Source: UTCHB3 sp008363265
GTDB taxonomy: Bacteria > Bacteroidota > Ignavibacteria > Ignavibacteriales > Ignavibacteriaceae
Assembly (NCBI GenBank): GCA_045863055.1
Contig: BTUW01000003.1
Span: forward strand, 193,601 to 257,600
Length of the DNA stretch: 64,000 nt
Reading direction: 5' to 3'
The notes below the pieces were generated by a model that saw nothing but the letters and a program-made list of their open reading frames with translations, was not told the origin of the DNA and did not search any database. Both the position numbers and the translations under genes were made by a program. Shown here piece after piece: positions 15,774 through 25,258 of the stretch. Within the stretch, counting starts at the first letter, position 1, and every line of letters begins with the position of its first letter.

Positions 15774-17453
15774 ATGAGCCTGAACTTCGAGTCACTTTCA
15801 CCTGCCAGAACAAAAATTTACATAGTCATCATCTCAGCTGTCATGTTCCTTCCTTTCCTGGGGAGTGTTCACCTGTTCGACTGGGACGAGATAAACTTTG
15901 CTGAAACGTCACGCGAAATGATCGAGACCGGAGACTACCTCCGGGTCCACATCGACTATGAACCATTCTATGAAAAGCCACCCCTCTTTTTCTGGTTTCA
16001 GGTGATCTCGATGAAGATTTTCGGGATCAACGAGTTCGCCGCCCGTTTCCCCAATGCCATTATAGGAATTGCCGCACTACTTATTCTTTATTCTCTCGGT
16101 TCACGGCTACAGGACAGGGTCTTCGGGCTTTTTTGGGTATTTTCATACGCAGGCTCGATCCTCCCGTATTTCTATTTCCGCTCAGGAATTCTCGATCCCC
16201 TGTTCAATCTTTTTATGTTTCTTTCCGTCTGGTACATCCACCTCTCTTTTCGAAAAAGCGATGGGCGGAATCTCAATTATCTGTATGCCGGAATTTTCTC
16301 CGGACTCGCGATCCTTGTGAAGGGGCCCGTGGGTCTGCTTCTGCCGGGTCTTACATTTATCATCTTCAATCTGGTCGTTATCAGGAAGGAGAAATTCCAA
16401 ATTCTTAAAATGCTGGGATTCGGAATTATCGCCATCCTTACTGCGGGAATCTGGTTCGGAATAGAGTTCCTTGTTAATGGCCCCACTTTCCTCGAGGCCT
16501 TTTTCAAATATCAGATCAGACTCCTTACCACAGGTGATGCCGGTTTCAGCGGTCCCATCTACTACCATCTTGTAGTCGTGCTGATCGGTTGCTTCCCTGC
16601 TTCCTTCTTTATTTTCTATTCTTTCAGAAAAGAGAGAGCCTCCTCGGAAGAAATGGCCCGTTTCAGAACTGTAATGATCATCCTACTACTCGTGGTACTT
16701 GTTATTTTCTCGTTGGTTAAAACCAAGATCGTTCATTATTCATCTCTGGCATATTATCCCGTCACCTACCTCGGTGCTCTTGCACTCTATAATATTTATA
16801 AAGAAAAAATTGTCTCTTTCAGAGGATTAAAGATATCTCTGGCTTTGGCGGGCGTGTTTATCGGACTCCTTCTTTCGGGTCTGGCACTTCTTGGGATATA
16901 CAAGAAAGATATCATTCACTGGCTGACGGATGACTATGTAAAAGCAAATCTTCAGGCTGATTCGGTCTGGTACAGCTTTGAACCGGGAATCGGAGTGCTG
17001 CTCATAGTGATCACAGGAATAGCGATCTTCCTACTTGGGCGGAAACAGATTATTAACGGCGCGTTTGTGCTATATGGCGGAACAGCATTAACACTCTCTC
17101 TCATGTTGCCCTTAATGCTCCCACAGATCGAGAACTACGTGCAGGGAGCTCCGATAGAATTCTACAAATCACTCCAAGGGAAAGATGTCTATGTAAAATC
17201 GGTCGGTTTCAGAAGTTACGCTGATATTTACTACAGCGCGAAAGAAAAAAAGAACAGTGCTTCAGGAATCGGGATAAAACACAGTGAGATCGAGAATTTT
17301 CTGATCAATGGACCAGTTACCAAACCGGCTTACCTTGTTACGAAGATCAATGAGAGGGAGAAGTGGACAAAGATACCGACCCTCGAGGTAATGTACGAAA
17401 AGAACGGTTTTATTTTCCTGAAGAGGATTCCGGGAGAACCGGTTAGGAAATAA
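15774..17453 (+). CDS. GT39-family polytopic glycosyltransferase (ArnT/PMT-like)
   Basis: This 559-residue inner-membrane protein has about 11-12 hydrophobic segments. The first periplasmic loop carries the family signature: 'LFDWDEINFAETSREM' with Asp36 and Asp38-Glu39, followed by 'EKPPLFFW' (68-75). Enzymes of this kind move a sugar from a polyprenyl-phosphate donor to lipid A, protein or glycan on the periplasmic side. The convergent neighbour at 17462-18202 is a DPM1-like polyprenyl-phosphate sugar synthase that could supply the donor. Only 8 bases separate the two stops. The acceptor is unknown. The start ATG has only a weak ribosome binding site. Confidence 0.88.
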   Translation: MSLNFESLSPARTKIYIVIISAVMFLPFLGSVHLFDWDEINFAETSREMIETGDYLRVHIDYEPFYEKPPLFFWFQVISMKIFGINEFAARFPNAIIGIAALLILYSLGSRLQDRVFGLFWVFSYAGSILPYFYFRSGILDPLFNLFMFLSVWYIHLSFRKSDGRNLNYLYAGIFSGLAILVKGPVGLLLPGLTFIIFNLVVIRKEKFQILKMLGFGIIAILTAGIWFGIEFLVNGPTFLEAFFKYQIRLLTTGDAGFSGPIYYHLVVVLIGCFPASFFIFYSFRKERASSEEMARFRTVMIILLLVVLVIFSLVKTKIVHYSSLAYYPVTYLGALALYNIYKEKIVSFRGLKISLALAGVFIGLLLSGLALLGIYKKDIIHWLTDDYVKANLQADSVWYSFEPGIGVLLIVITGIAIFLLGRKQIINGAFVLYGGTALTLSLMLPLMLPQIENYVQGAPIEFYKSLQGKDVYVKSVGFRSYADIYYSAKEKKNSASGIGIKHSEIENFLINGPVTKPAYLVTKINEREKWTKIPTLEVMYEKNGFIFLKRIPGEPVRK

Positions 17454-17461
17454 CCGGAGAT

Positions 17462-18202
17462 TTATCTGTAGATATCGTACTTTGCCAGGCCCATCTTCTG
17501 AAGCCTGTGTTTTACGGAGGTTACAAGTACACCGATACCATAAATCGAACTTCTTCTGAAATTGATCGATGATGCCTCCTCAAAGTACTTTGTGGGACAG
17601 GTTACCTCACCTATTTCGTAACCTTTGAAAATTATCTGGGAGAGCATCTGATTATCGAAAACGAAGTCATCTGAATTTGCCTCCAGATTCAGATCGCGCA
17701 ACACTTCGGCAGAGAATGCACGGTAACCAGTGTGATACTCGGAGAGTTTCTGTCCCACGAGCCAATTTTGAACCAAGGTCAAAACACGGTTGGCAATATA
17801 TTTATATAGTGGCATCCCACCCTTAAGCGCCCCTTTTCCGAGAATTCTTGATGCAAGAACAACCGGGTACAGTCCGTTCGCAATTATCCAGGAGATCGAG
17901 GGAATGAGCTTGGGGGTGTATTGGTAGTCAGGATGGAGCATGATGACTATGTCAGCACCCAGTTCAAGTGCTTTCCTGTAGCACGTCTTCTGATTTCCAC
18001 CGTAGCCTTTGTTCTTGTCGTGCTTGATAACATGCCTGATCCCAAGCTTTTTGCCAACCTCTGCAGTGTCGTCCTTGCTGGCATCATCAACGAGCACAAC
18101 GTCATCAACGATATCAAAAGGGATTTCGTTGTAGGTCTGTTCAAGGGTTTTTGCGGCATTATAAGCCGGCAGCACAACAATTATTTTCTTGTTATTGAGC
18201 AT
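17462..18202 (-). CDS. GT2 glycosyltransferase, polyprenyl-phosphate sugar synthase (DPM1-like)
   Basis: This 246-residue GT-A fold enzyme starts with VVLPAYNAAKTLEQTY and has the nucleotide-sugar motif VLVDDASKDDT (Asp39-Asp40), then 'NKGYGGNQKTCYRKAL' and 'GYRAFSAEVL', all typical of dolichyl/undecaprenyl-phosphate mannose or glucose synthases. It has no C-terminal membrane helices, as in short DPM1-type enzymes. It is the last gene of the exopolysaccharide-like operon, 7 bases after the hybrid sensor gene. It may make a lipid-linked sugar for the GT39 enzyme next door, for the exopolysaccharide, or for both. Confidence 0.88.
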   Translation of the reverse strand: MLNNKKIIVVLPAYNAAKTLEQTYNEIPFDIVDDVVLVDDASKDDTAEVGKKLGIRHVIKHDKNKGYGGNQKTCYRKALELGADIVIMLHPDYQYTPKLIPSISWIIANGLYPVVLASRILGKGALKGGMPLYKYIANRVLTLVQNWLVGQKLSEYHTGYRAFSAEVLRDLNLEANSDDFVFDNQMLSQIIFKGYEIGEVTCPTKYFEEASSINFRRSSIYGIGVLVTSVKHRLQKMGLAKYDIYR

Positions 18203-18209
18203 CGAAAAA

Positions 18210-21200
18210 TCAGAATATTTTACTCAGTACTTCGACCATCTTGTTACGGAAGATCGGTTTCGAGACGAAATCGTTAAATCCTGTGGCAATGAACTTCTCT
18301 TTATCTCCGGGAAGAACATAAGCGGTTACGGCAATAATTGGAGTCTCTTCGAGCCCTTCCATTGTCCTGATGATCTTCAGAGCGTCCAGTCCGTTATATT
18401 CACCCTGCAGATTTATGTCGAGCACGATGAAATCAAAATGTTCGCTCTCGAGCATCGGGATGGCATCTTCAAAACTTTGTGAGAACTTTATCGATTTCAG
18501 CTCTTTCATTTGCACCTTGAAAAGGATCTGCGAGTCGAGCTGGTCTTCTATGTAAAGGCAATTAAGTTTGGTAAGGTCAACCGAAGCTCCTGTTTCCTTC
18601 GGTTCAGCGGGTTTTGAGGCCGGTGCCGAACTGTAATGGGAACCTGTTGGCTGAGACTGAACAGGTCTCACTTCAGCCGGTTTCTCCGGTTCGGGAGGTG
18701 CCGGTCTTCTCACCGGTTCAGGTGGAGGTGAAGGTTTCCTCGCTGTGGTATCTTCCTGAGGCCTTCTGTACGATCCTGAATCAGAATTGCTTCCTGTTTC
18801 GAAGAGGTCCCTGCTTCTTGATGAAGGAGCGAAGATATCTTTTTTGAGTGTTTCTTCCTCAAAGGTGTTTGATGAAGGCCTCGACTGAAAGGCCCCCGTA
18901 TCACGCTTTCTCTTTCTGTTTATGAAATCGAGTTCGCTGTCGAAATCGAAATCTTCATATTCACTCTTCTCATACTCGGGAAGCCTCATTCTGCCGGAGG
19001 AGGCAGAGCTCTGAGGTGGTGCCACTCCCGCGGAACCCGATGTATATGGTTCATAACCGGATATCCTGTCATCCTTAACGGAAACCTTATTGGCCACTAT
19101 GGCGGGTTTAAATATCTTTTCCCTGTCTTCAATCACTTCTCTTGGTGCTGTTTCAAACTCGGAAGCCAATGGAAGGATCAAACCTATCTCATAAGGTGTT
19201 CCTGACCTTTGAACGATCTCGAATCTTCCTTTCAATAATTTGAAGAGCCTCTGAGCCGAGAAGATCGTAAACCGGGAAACCCCGAATGCTCTGAGCTTCG
19301 ACACATCAGAGTCAACAAACAGGGTTTGTATGAGATAGAGAAGTTTTTGCTGGATCTTGAGATTATGATCCCGGAAAGTTACTATAAAATTGCCCTCATC
19401 AAGCTGATATCCACCCACAATGATCTCTTTCTCATCAGTGATGTGAGCCATTATCTTTATCAGAAGAAGTACGAGATTTGTAACCTTCTCCTCATCTGAA
19501 TTGACCATAAGGCCCTGTGGCTTCCTGTCGGCAATAACAGGTTTTTTCCATGGATTCTGAGCGCTGTTGGCTTCTTCCACGATTTTATCGAGAAGCTGAT
19601 CAAGAGCGAACTCAACCTTGTTTATCTCTCCAAAATGCTGCTCGATCTGTGCATACTCTGAGATGGAATCCATGGTGTAGAGGAGTTTCTTCCTGTTCTC
19701 ATCGATAAATTCCATTGCCTCTTCCTGTTCAGAGGTGGGCGTCGGTATTGAATCTTTCAGTTCTGAGATGAATCCCACTATCACATTGATCGGCGTCAGT
19801 ATCTCATGGAAAATAAAGGAGAGCTGACCGGGATCGATGCCTCCCGCTTTTATCTCATGGTTTCCCTGCACCTGCTTTTCTTTGTAAACTATCTTCTCAA
19901 CCGGTTTCTCAACATAGACGATCTTCTCAACCGGTTTTTCAACAATAACTTCTTTAACACGTTCAACGGTGTTTGCTACCCGGCCAATGTAGGCGATCTG
20001 GGTTATATCCCCTTCAATGCCCTGAAAGGCCATTGAGGTAAAATCGGTGGTAACCACTTCGCCTGAACTTTTCTTTATATCAGCCGTGAACGTAACCGGT
20101 GTAAAACTTTTCTTGAGAAAATCGCCCCTTGAATTCTCGGTTGCCAGACTCACAATACTGTTGTTCAACAGTTCTGTCCGCCTGATCCCAAGGTACTCCT
20201 CAACGACAGGATTCACATAACTAATAAAGCCTGTATTGTCGGTAACTATCAGAATATCCCTTGAATGCTCGAAAACAGTCCGCATCATCTGGAGTTGTTC
20301 TTCTTTTTCCAAAAGGCCGGTGATGTCTCTTACAATGTTGAAATGCGCTTCCGATCCCTCGTAGTTGAATGATATTTTACATATCTCAACCAGGATCAGT
20401 GATCCGTCCTTCTTCCTGTGGTTGAAGGGACCAACAAACTTGCCCTCCTCGTTCTTCGCTGAGTCTGCGATCGTTTGAATCTCTTCCGGGAGATACAGAT
20501 CGGTCAGATCCATCTGGAGAAACTCCTGCCGGGAGTATCCGTAGATCAAGAGTGCAGCGTCGTTTACATCGAGGAATTTGAAGGACTCAAGATCGTAAAC
20601 GAATACAGCATCAGGATTTTTGCTGACTATGAATTCGTACATTTTGTTTTTGAGCTTTAAAACAGTTTCAAGATTAAAATTATTGGAGTCGTCTAATATA
20701 ACGTTATTATCTGATAATGTCTCTATTTTGGGCTTTTCTTCAACAAAAGGACGTGCAATTCCAAGAACTGCAACCAGATTTTCGTCCATGTCAAGCAACG
20801 GGATGTTCAAGATTTCGTGGGGAGTATCAACCGGTATTCCGCCGACCCTTTGAGTGACAAGTGAAGCGATCGAATTGCTGTCGCGAAGGAATTTAACAAA
20901 TGAAGTGTTGAAATCGTGAACAAACTGAGGAATGAAGTTCTTTTCTGATCTCCCTTCCATCTGCCCGGTCTTCAAATTAAGAAAGGATGCAAACTTGTCG
21001 TTGACAAGAATATATTTCCCTTCTGAATCTTTCATCCAGAACATTTCATCGAGTGCGTTGGCGCTCGCCTGTATCCGGGTCTTCGCAATATAAGTGAATG
21101 GATAAGATGATTCAATCTCATTAATAAGTTCTGATAAAGCACTGCTTATCTTAAACTCATCAGAATCTCTTTTCGAGAATTTCAGATTGATCTTTTCTGA

Positions 21201-21551
21201 TTGGCGGGAGACTGATTCCCTCAAATGGATGCAGGCATACAGATCACCGTCGTGATCTATTGTTGCCTTGGAAAAAGTGAAGTTCGTTTCCTGTCCATTC
21301 CGCAGGAAAAGGGTCAGAGGCCCGTTAAAGAGTGTTGTATCTTCAGCTGACAGAAGTGACTTCACTTTCGCAACCTCTGAAATCAGGAAGAGATCGGCGA
21401 AGGTTGTGTTGTGTTCTTTGATCCCAAGCATTTCACCTGCCGGACCGTTGTAAGAGACTAGTCTGCCACTCCCGTCAACAACTATTACAGGTGTTGAAAG
21501 ACTGCGGACGAAACCAATGAGTATCTTTTCCGGCCCGGACCTGTCAGCCAT
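18210..21551 (-). CDS. Multi-PAS hybrid sensor with degenerate kinase ATPase domain and C-terminal receiver
   Basis: This 1113-residue protein has no clear membrane segment and is probably cytoplasmic. Four PAS-like domains lie at about 10-110, 160-270, 300-415 and 420-525. A repeated linker 'VEKPVEKIVY' (537-556) precedes a DHp-like region with FHEILTPINV (His582). The following ATPase-like region (685-795) lacks the N-box Asn (NLVLLLIKIM), the DxGxG loop (FRDHNLKI) and the glycine-rich G2 box (FGVSRFTIF), so it probably does not bind ATP normally. A Pro/Ser-rich linker (about 840-985) leads to a receiver domain with phosphoacceptor Asp in IVLDINL, Thr in VTAY and Lys in SKP. It may act as a phosphorelay or scaffold controlling the exopolysaccharide operon it sits in, 9 bases after the lipoprotein gene. 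Confidence 0.85.
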   Translation of the reverse strand: MADRSGPEKILIGFVRSLSTPVIVVDGSGRLVSYNGPAGEMLGIKEHNTTFADLFLISEVAKVKSLLSAEDTTLFNGPLTLFLRNGQETNFTFSKATIDHDGDLYACIHLRESVSRQSEKINLKFSKRDSDEFKISSALSELINEIESSYPFTYIAKTRIQASANALDEMFWMKDSEGKYILVNDKFASFLNLKTGQMEGRSEKNFIPQFVHDFNTSFVKFLRDSNSIASLVTQRVGGIPVDTPHEILNIPLLDMDENLVAVLGIARPFVEEKPKIETLSDNNVILDDSNNFNLETVLKLKNKMYEFIVSKNPDAVFVYDLESFKFLDVNDAALLIYGYSRQEFLQMDLTDLYLPEEIQTIADSAKNEEGKFVGPFNHRKKDGSLILVEICKISFNYEGSEAHFNIVRDITGLLEKEEQLQMMRTVFEHSRDILIVTDNTGFISYVNPVVEEYLGIRRTELLNNSIVSLATENSRGDFLKKSFTPVTFTADIKKSSGEVVTTDFTSMAFQGIEGDITQIAYIGRVANTVERVKEVIVEKPVEKIVYVEKPVEKIVYKEKQVQGNHEIKAGGIDPGQLSFIFHEILTPINVIVGFISELKDSIPTPTSEQEEAMEFIDENRKKLLYTMDSISEYAQIEQHFGEINKVEFALDQLLDKIVEEANSAQNPWKKPVIADRKPQGLMVNSDEEKVTNLVLLLIKIMAHITDEKEIIVGGYQLDEGNFIVTFRDHNLKIQQKLLYLIQTLFVDSDVSKLRAFGVSRFTIFSAQRLFKLLKGRFEIVQRSGTPYEIGLILPLASEFETAPREVIEDREKIFKPAIVANKVSVKDDRISGYEPYTSGSAGVAPPQSSASSGRMRLPEYEKSEYEDFDFDSELDFINRKRKRDTGAFQSRPSSNTFEEETLKKDIFAPSSRSRDLFETGSNSDSGSYRRPQEDTTARKPSPPPEPVRRPAPPEPEKPAEVRPVQSQPTGSHYSSAPASKPAEPKETGASVDLTKLNCLYIEDQLDSQILFKVQMKELKSIKFSQSFEDAIPMLESEHFDFIVLDINLQGEYNGLDALKIIRTMEGLEETPIIAVTAYVLPGDKEKFIATGFNDFVSKPIFRNKMVEVLSKIF

Positions 21552-21560
21552 CAGACCACC

Positions 21561-22862
21561 CTATCTTTTCTTCCGTTCATTCCGGATTATGGCTTTTGAC
21601 GGACCTGAGACCGTCACAAAAACTTCGTTTGACGGTTTTGAAACATAACTCTGACGGCCTATCTTGATCCGGTAGTAGTATGTCCTGCCCTTTATTACGA
21701 GGGTATCATCATAGGCGGTCACATCCTGTGACAGAATTGCAATCGCCTGATAGGTACCCCCAACACCGTCTTTCCTTTCGACGATGTTTATCTCCTCCTG
21801 GTTGGAGTTGTCCTTCCAGGTCAGTTTCACCATTTTTTTCGCGACCGCGGGAGTATCCGCATAGACACCGACCAGGTTGGAGGCGGGAGTTAGATCGAAA
21901 GGCCAGGTTGTAACTGAAACTTCTTTTGAGAACCCTGAGTCAGCCTGAGCGATAACGCGGATCTTGTAATAATATGTGGCTCCGGCTGATAGCGTTCCTG
22001 AATTGTCGGTGTAGGTGGTCCTGTTGGCCGAAAGAGTCGCAATCGAACTCCAGAACGTTGAACTGGCAGCACGTCTCATCACATTAAGAAAGATAGCGTT
22101 GGTTGCCCTGTTTGTCCATGTGAGCTCCACTTCCCGGGTTCCCCACGGATTGGCCGCGAGCCCTGTGGGTCCCAGAACGCCGCTTCCGGTACCACCCTCG
22201 GAATTGATTATCATGCTGAAGGATGACTTCCCGATCTTATTATAACCTTTCAACTTGTAATAGTTGATCGTGGCCGGTTTGGGCAGAGGCAAAAGCCTGG
22301 TATTCCCCGAAACAGTTGTAAAAAGATAGAATGATGCATTATCGGTATTAACCTCACTCAGCCAGACTTCATAACCTTCCACAAGTTTTGAAGTGTCTTT
22401 CCATGAAAGGATGATGTCGGTCGCGCCTTCGGGTTCAATGATCTCCAAACCATATGGTGCAGAAGGCGGTGATTTTGATGTTACGACTGCAATCTTGCTC
22501 TTGACATCACTGTTGCTCGAGTTTCCGCCGAGATCGTACACTTTCAGATAGTAACTGAAGGATTTATCAACGAATGTTGCAGAGTCGAGATTCAGGGTCA
22601 CCTTCGGTTTGTTACCGTTCTCTGCATTGAACGACCCGGCAAGTATCCCGTCGATGTACAATTCGACTTTAGCAATCCCCTGGTCATCGAATGCATCGTA
22701 GATGACCTCCTGGGGTCCGAGAATAATCGTATCGTTAGTGGTTGGTTTGTAGAGCGAAACCTGCGGTGGGATCGAATCGCTGCCGCCAACAGGCTCGATG
22801 CATGAAACCAAAAACAGTGAACTGGCAAGTAAGACAGCGTATAAGCCAATCTTTTTCATCAT
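21561..22862 (-). CDS. Lipoprotein with Ig-like and fibronectin type III domains
   Basis: This 433-residue lipoprotein has a type II signal peptide ending in the lipobox LVSC (Cys21). Residues about 30-125 form a 'PPQVSLYKP' Ig-like domain with 'DDQGIAKVELYIDG'. Three FN3 modules follow (about 130-225, 230-325, 330-425), with conserved 'ITLSWKDTS', 'VELTWTNRA' and 'VKLTWKDNS' strands and 'YYYKIRV' strands. There is no catalytic motif. It sits 16 bases after the deacetylase-like gene and 9 bases before the sensor. A role in holding the polymer or assembling the export machinery in the periplasm or outer membrane is plausible but unproven. Confidence 0.85.
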   Translation of the reverse strand: MMKKIGLYAVLLASSLFLVSCIEPVGGSDSIPPQVSLYKPTTNDTIILGPQEVIYDAFDDQGIAKVELYIDGILAGSFNAENGNKPKVTLNLDSATFVDKSFSYYLKVYDLGGNSSNSDVKSKIAVVTSKSPPSAPYGLEIIEPEGATDIILSWKDTSKLVEGYEVWLSEVNTDNASFYLFTTVSGNTRLLPLPKPATINYYKLKGYNKIGKSSFSMIINSEGGTGSGVLGPTGLAANPWGTREVELTWTNRATNAIFLNVMRRAASSTFWSSIATLSANRTTYTDNSGTLSAGATYYYKIRVIAQADSGFSKEVSVTTWPFDLTPASNLVGVYADTPAVAKKMVKLTWKDNSNQEEINIVERKDGVGGTYQAIAILSQDVTAYDDTLVIKGRTYYYRIKIGRQSYVSKPSNEVFVTVSGPSKAIIRNERKKR

Positions 22863-22878
22863 GATTAAAAACCGTAAC

Positions 22879-24771
22879 TTAATTTTTGTAGTCTATGTAA
22901 TAAATTCTTGACTCTGACTCTTTAAGATCTTTGATCTTGAGCGTGAGTTTTTTTGTATCCCTGTCGACTGATGTCTCCGGGAGAGGAGTGTTGATTATTT
23001 CAGTTGAAAGTTTATATGTTTTGGGCATAAGTGTAAAATCCACAGGGATCAGCACTTCCTTCAAAGTCGTGTTTCCAACATTTGAAATAGCGATAACCAT
23101 CCTGCTGCTGCCCCTGGCCTCAACTCTTAACTCAACCCTGTTCTTGTTTGTCCACCAGTTGTAAAGTACCGGCATGCTGGTGATCCAGACATCTTTTTCT
23201 TTTAAATACTTGAGAACATCCTTGACAACGGTAACATTCTCCGGTTTCAACTGAAGATTCGTGTGGAGTTTTAGAACGTAAAGTCCTCCCTCGAATATCA
23301 ATCTGTCAACATCTTCGAGATAGGTGTAAAGCTGAAAATCGTGCTCCACCAGACCGTACTCACCAATTATCTCTTTGTCGTCCCTTACGGTTTTTGTAAC
23401 GGTGAGAATTGCCTCCTCACCTTTGACCACGTACTTGGGAACTGACCTGTCGGTCAATGAATCTGTAATTATATATTTAACTCCCGAAGCCGCCGCCGCC
23501 ATCAGGGAATTATCGTTGAAGAGTCCGTAAAGTGGAGCGACACCCTTCACATTGGCCCCGGTTCCGGTTTTGAATGTCTTTATCGCTCCGTTAAAGTCGG
23601 CTTCCTGCACTTCAAGTTTGTCCAGTTTATTTACAGTGTCGTTAACCGATTTCATAAAGCCTATATCGACAACTCCCACAATGTCGCCGTAGCCTGTCAG
23701 ACTTTTATACAATGCAGAGTTTTGGGACAACCTTCCGCCGTCAACCAGAAATGTCGCCTTCACCCCTTCCTGGGAAAGGATTGGAAGAAGATTTTTTATG
23801 TTTTCCGGCTCTTCTCCAACAGAGGCCAGCACGATGGCTGCGGCCTTCTTGTTACCCGGCCAGTCGACCATGTAGGCACTTGGTTTATTTGCAAGCCAGT
23901 AGAGTGAGTTACGGATCAATTTATCAAGTACAATGTAATCTTCCCTCTGACCAACCACTGTAATGATATCAAATCCGAACCAGACAAACCTGCCTTTGCC
24001 GTATGTACCATAACAAAGACCGGAGGTGTTCAGAACCTCTTCCTTGACCAGACCCGAATCGAGTGTGAAATCGTACCAGAAACTCAGCTGTTGAGTTCTC
24101 GGATCAAGTACCCTCGTTGCAACCATGTTGTCCCAGGTCGCGATCTTTAGACGGTAACCGGTAGGTACATCGAAAGTTACCGGAGAAGCACCCTTAAGAG
24201 TCAGCAACCTGGGTGATGGAATTTTGGGGATCTCCTTGGTGAAGTTAGTACCGTAAACCTCCTTGAAGTACTCCCAGCCTCTCCATTTACCATCAGCTGA
24301 AAAACTCGCTGTTGCTCCGGTAGCAAGGATATTTCCACCTTTATCGAGGTATTCCTTTACATTTAGAATATCCCGGTCACTCATCGACTTGGTACTTGGC
24401 ATCACAAAAATCTGGAAATTCTCCGGAGTAAGAGCACCTTTTTCAAGATCCTCTTCCGTGATCACCGACACCTCAAACTTGTTTCCGGAAACATATCTCT
24501 CCCACGCAGCCACATTGTCTTTTACCCATGTTGACCCCTTGGGAAGATAGTTTTCGGTGGATCTTGACTGAAAAATCGCCACTTTAACCTGACTGCTTCC
24601 AAAGATACGGGTGAAGGCCTCGAGGTTGAATCCATCCGATGCAAACGCGTATGATCCAAACACTCCCTGCAGGATGTAGTTGTAGATCAACACCGAAGTG
24701 ACCAGCATCATTCCTCCCGCCAGAAGTATGAGGGAGAAGGTGAAAAAGAAATTTCTTTTCTTTAACGCCAC
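22879..24771 (-). CDS. Membrane-anchored amidotransferase-like / degenerate polysaccharide deacetylase protein
   Basis: This 630-residue protein has one N-terminal membrane helix (10-35), with the rest presumably periplasmic. Residues 60-290 resemble a class I glutamine amidotransferase/ThuA-like Rossmann domain (KVAIFQSR, 'VMPSTKSM', 'GGNILATGATAS', 'YGKGRFVWFGFD'). Residues 308-545 follow the NodB deacetylase plan (AAIVLASVGEEPEN, 'LLPILSQEGVKATFLVDGG', 'LYVLKLHTNLQL', 'YLKEKDVWITSMPVLYNWW'). The metal-binding Asp pair (usually DDG) is replaced by 'SVGEE' (317-321) and no HSxxH is seen, so deacetylase activity is doubtful. PelA has a similar domain combination. The start overlaps the small upstream gene by 10 bases, indicating coupling. 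Confidence 0.75.
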   Translation of the reverse strand: MALKKRNFFFTFSLILLAGGMMLVTSVLIYNYILQGVFGSYAFASDGFNLEAFTRIFGSSQVKVAIFQSRSTENYLPKGSTWVKDNVAAWERYVSGNKFEVSVITEEDLEKGALTPENFQIFVMPSTKSMSDRDILNVKEYLDKGGNILATGATASFSADGKWRGWEYFKEVYGTNFTKEIPKIPSPRLLTLKGASPVTFDVPTGYRLKIATWDNMVATRVLDPRTQQLSFWYDFTLDSGLVKEEVLNTSGLCYGTYGKGRFVWFGFDIITVVGQREDYIVLDKLIRNSLYWLANKPSAYMVDWPGNKKAAAIVLASVGEEPENIKNLLPILSQEGVKATFLVDGGRLSQNSALYKSLTGYGDIVGVVDIGFMKSVNDTVNKLDKLEVQEADFNGAIKTFKTGTGANVKGVAPLYGLFNDNSLMAAAASGVKYIITDSLTDRSVPKYVVKGEEAILTVTKTVRDDKEIIGEYGLVEHDFQLYTYLEDVDRLIFEGGLYVLKLHTNLQLKPENVTVVKDVLKYLKEKDVWITSMPVLYNWWTNKNRVELRVEARGSSRMVIAISNVGNTTLKEVLIPVDFTLMPKTYKLSTEIINTPLPETSVDRDTKKLTLKIKDLKESESRIYYIDYKN

Positions 24772-25241
24772 TTCAGGTTCCCGCCTTGCCTTGTCTGCTG
24801 CTGAGGAGCTTGCTGTTGCTGCTGCTCCTGAGCGTTCTCAGATGTAACTTTTACAAACTTCTTGGCATTCGTGGTAACCGCGGAGATCGGGGCCTCACGG
24901 CGCGGCGCTACATACGGCTGGGCCGTAGGCGGTGCTTCTCCACCGACATTTCCTGTAACACGGCTTGGAGCGCCGGTAGCACGGTAATTCGGTGCATGTG
25001 TCATATCGAAAGCTGTACCGGTTCTTCTTGCTGATTCTGCAGTAGCGCGGGTGGCTGATGTCTGCTCAGAGGCAAGTTCCGGGGTTACCAGTTCCGCCTG
25101 GATTGTGGCAGGAGGAACCGCCTTTGCTCTGACGCCCTGTGCCTCACGAACCTTGAAAAGGATGTAGGCACCGATCGACAGGAAGAAAGTACTGATCGTC
25201 GCGACCAGGATGATTGTTGCCAAAATGGGTATTAGTTCCAT
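24762..25241 (-). CDS. Small membrane protein with Gln-rich tail, exopolysaccharide operon
   Basis: This 159-residue protein has one N-terminal transmembrane helix (about 5-30) and a low-complexity Ala/Thr/Pro tail ending in a Gln-rich stretch (about 137-152) and a basic end. I do not recognise a family. It lies between the synthase gene and the deacetylase-like gene, overlapping the latter. By position it could be an accessory subunit of the synthase, as PgaD is for PgaC, but it shows no sequence resemblance to PgaD. Confidence 0.7.
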   Translation of the reverse strand: MELIPILATIILVATISTFFLSIGAYILFKVREAQGVRAKAVPPATIQAELVTPELASEQTSATRATAESARRTGTAFDMTHAPNYRATGAPSRVTGNVGGEAPPTAQPYVAPRREAPISAVTTNAKKFVKVTSENAQEQQQQQAPQQQTRQGGNLKWR

Positions 25242-25258
25242 AATAAAATCCTTTTAAT

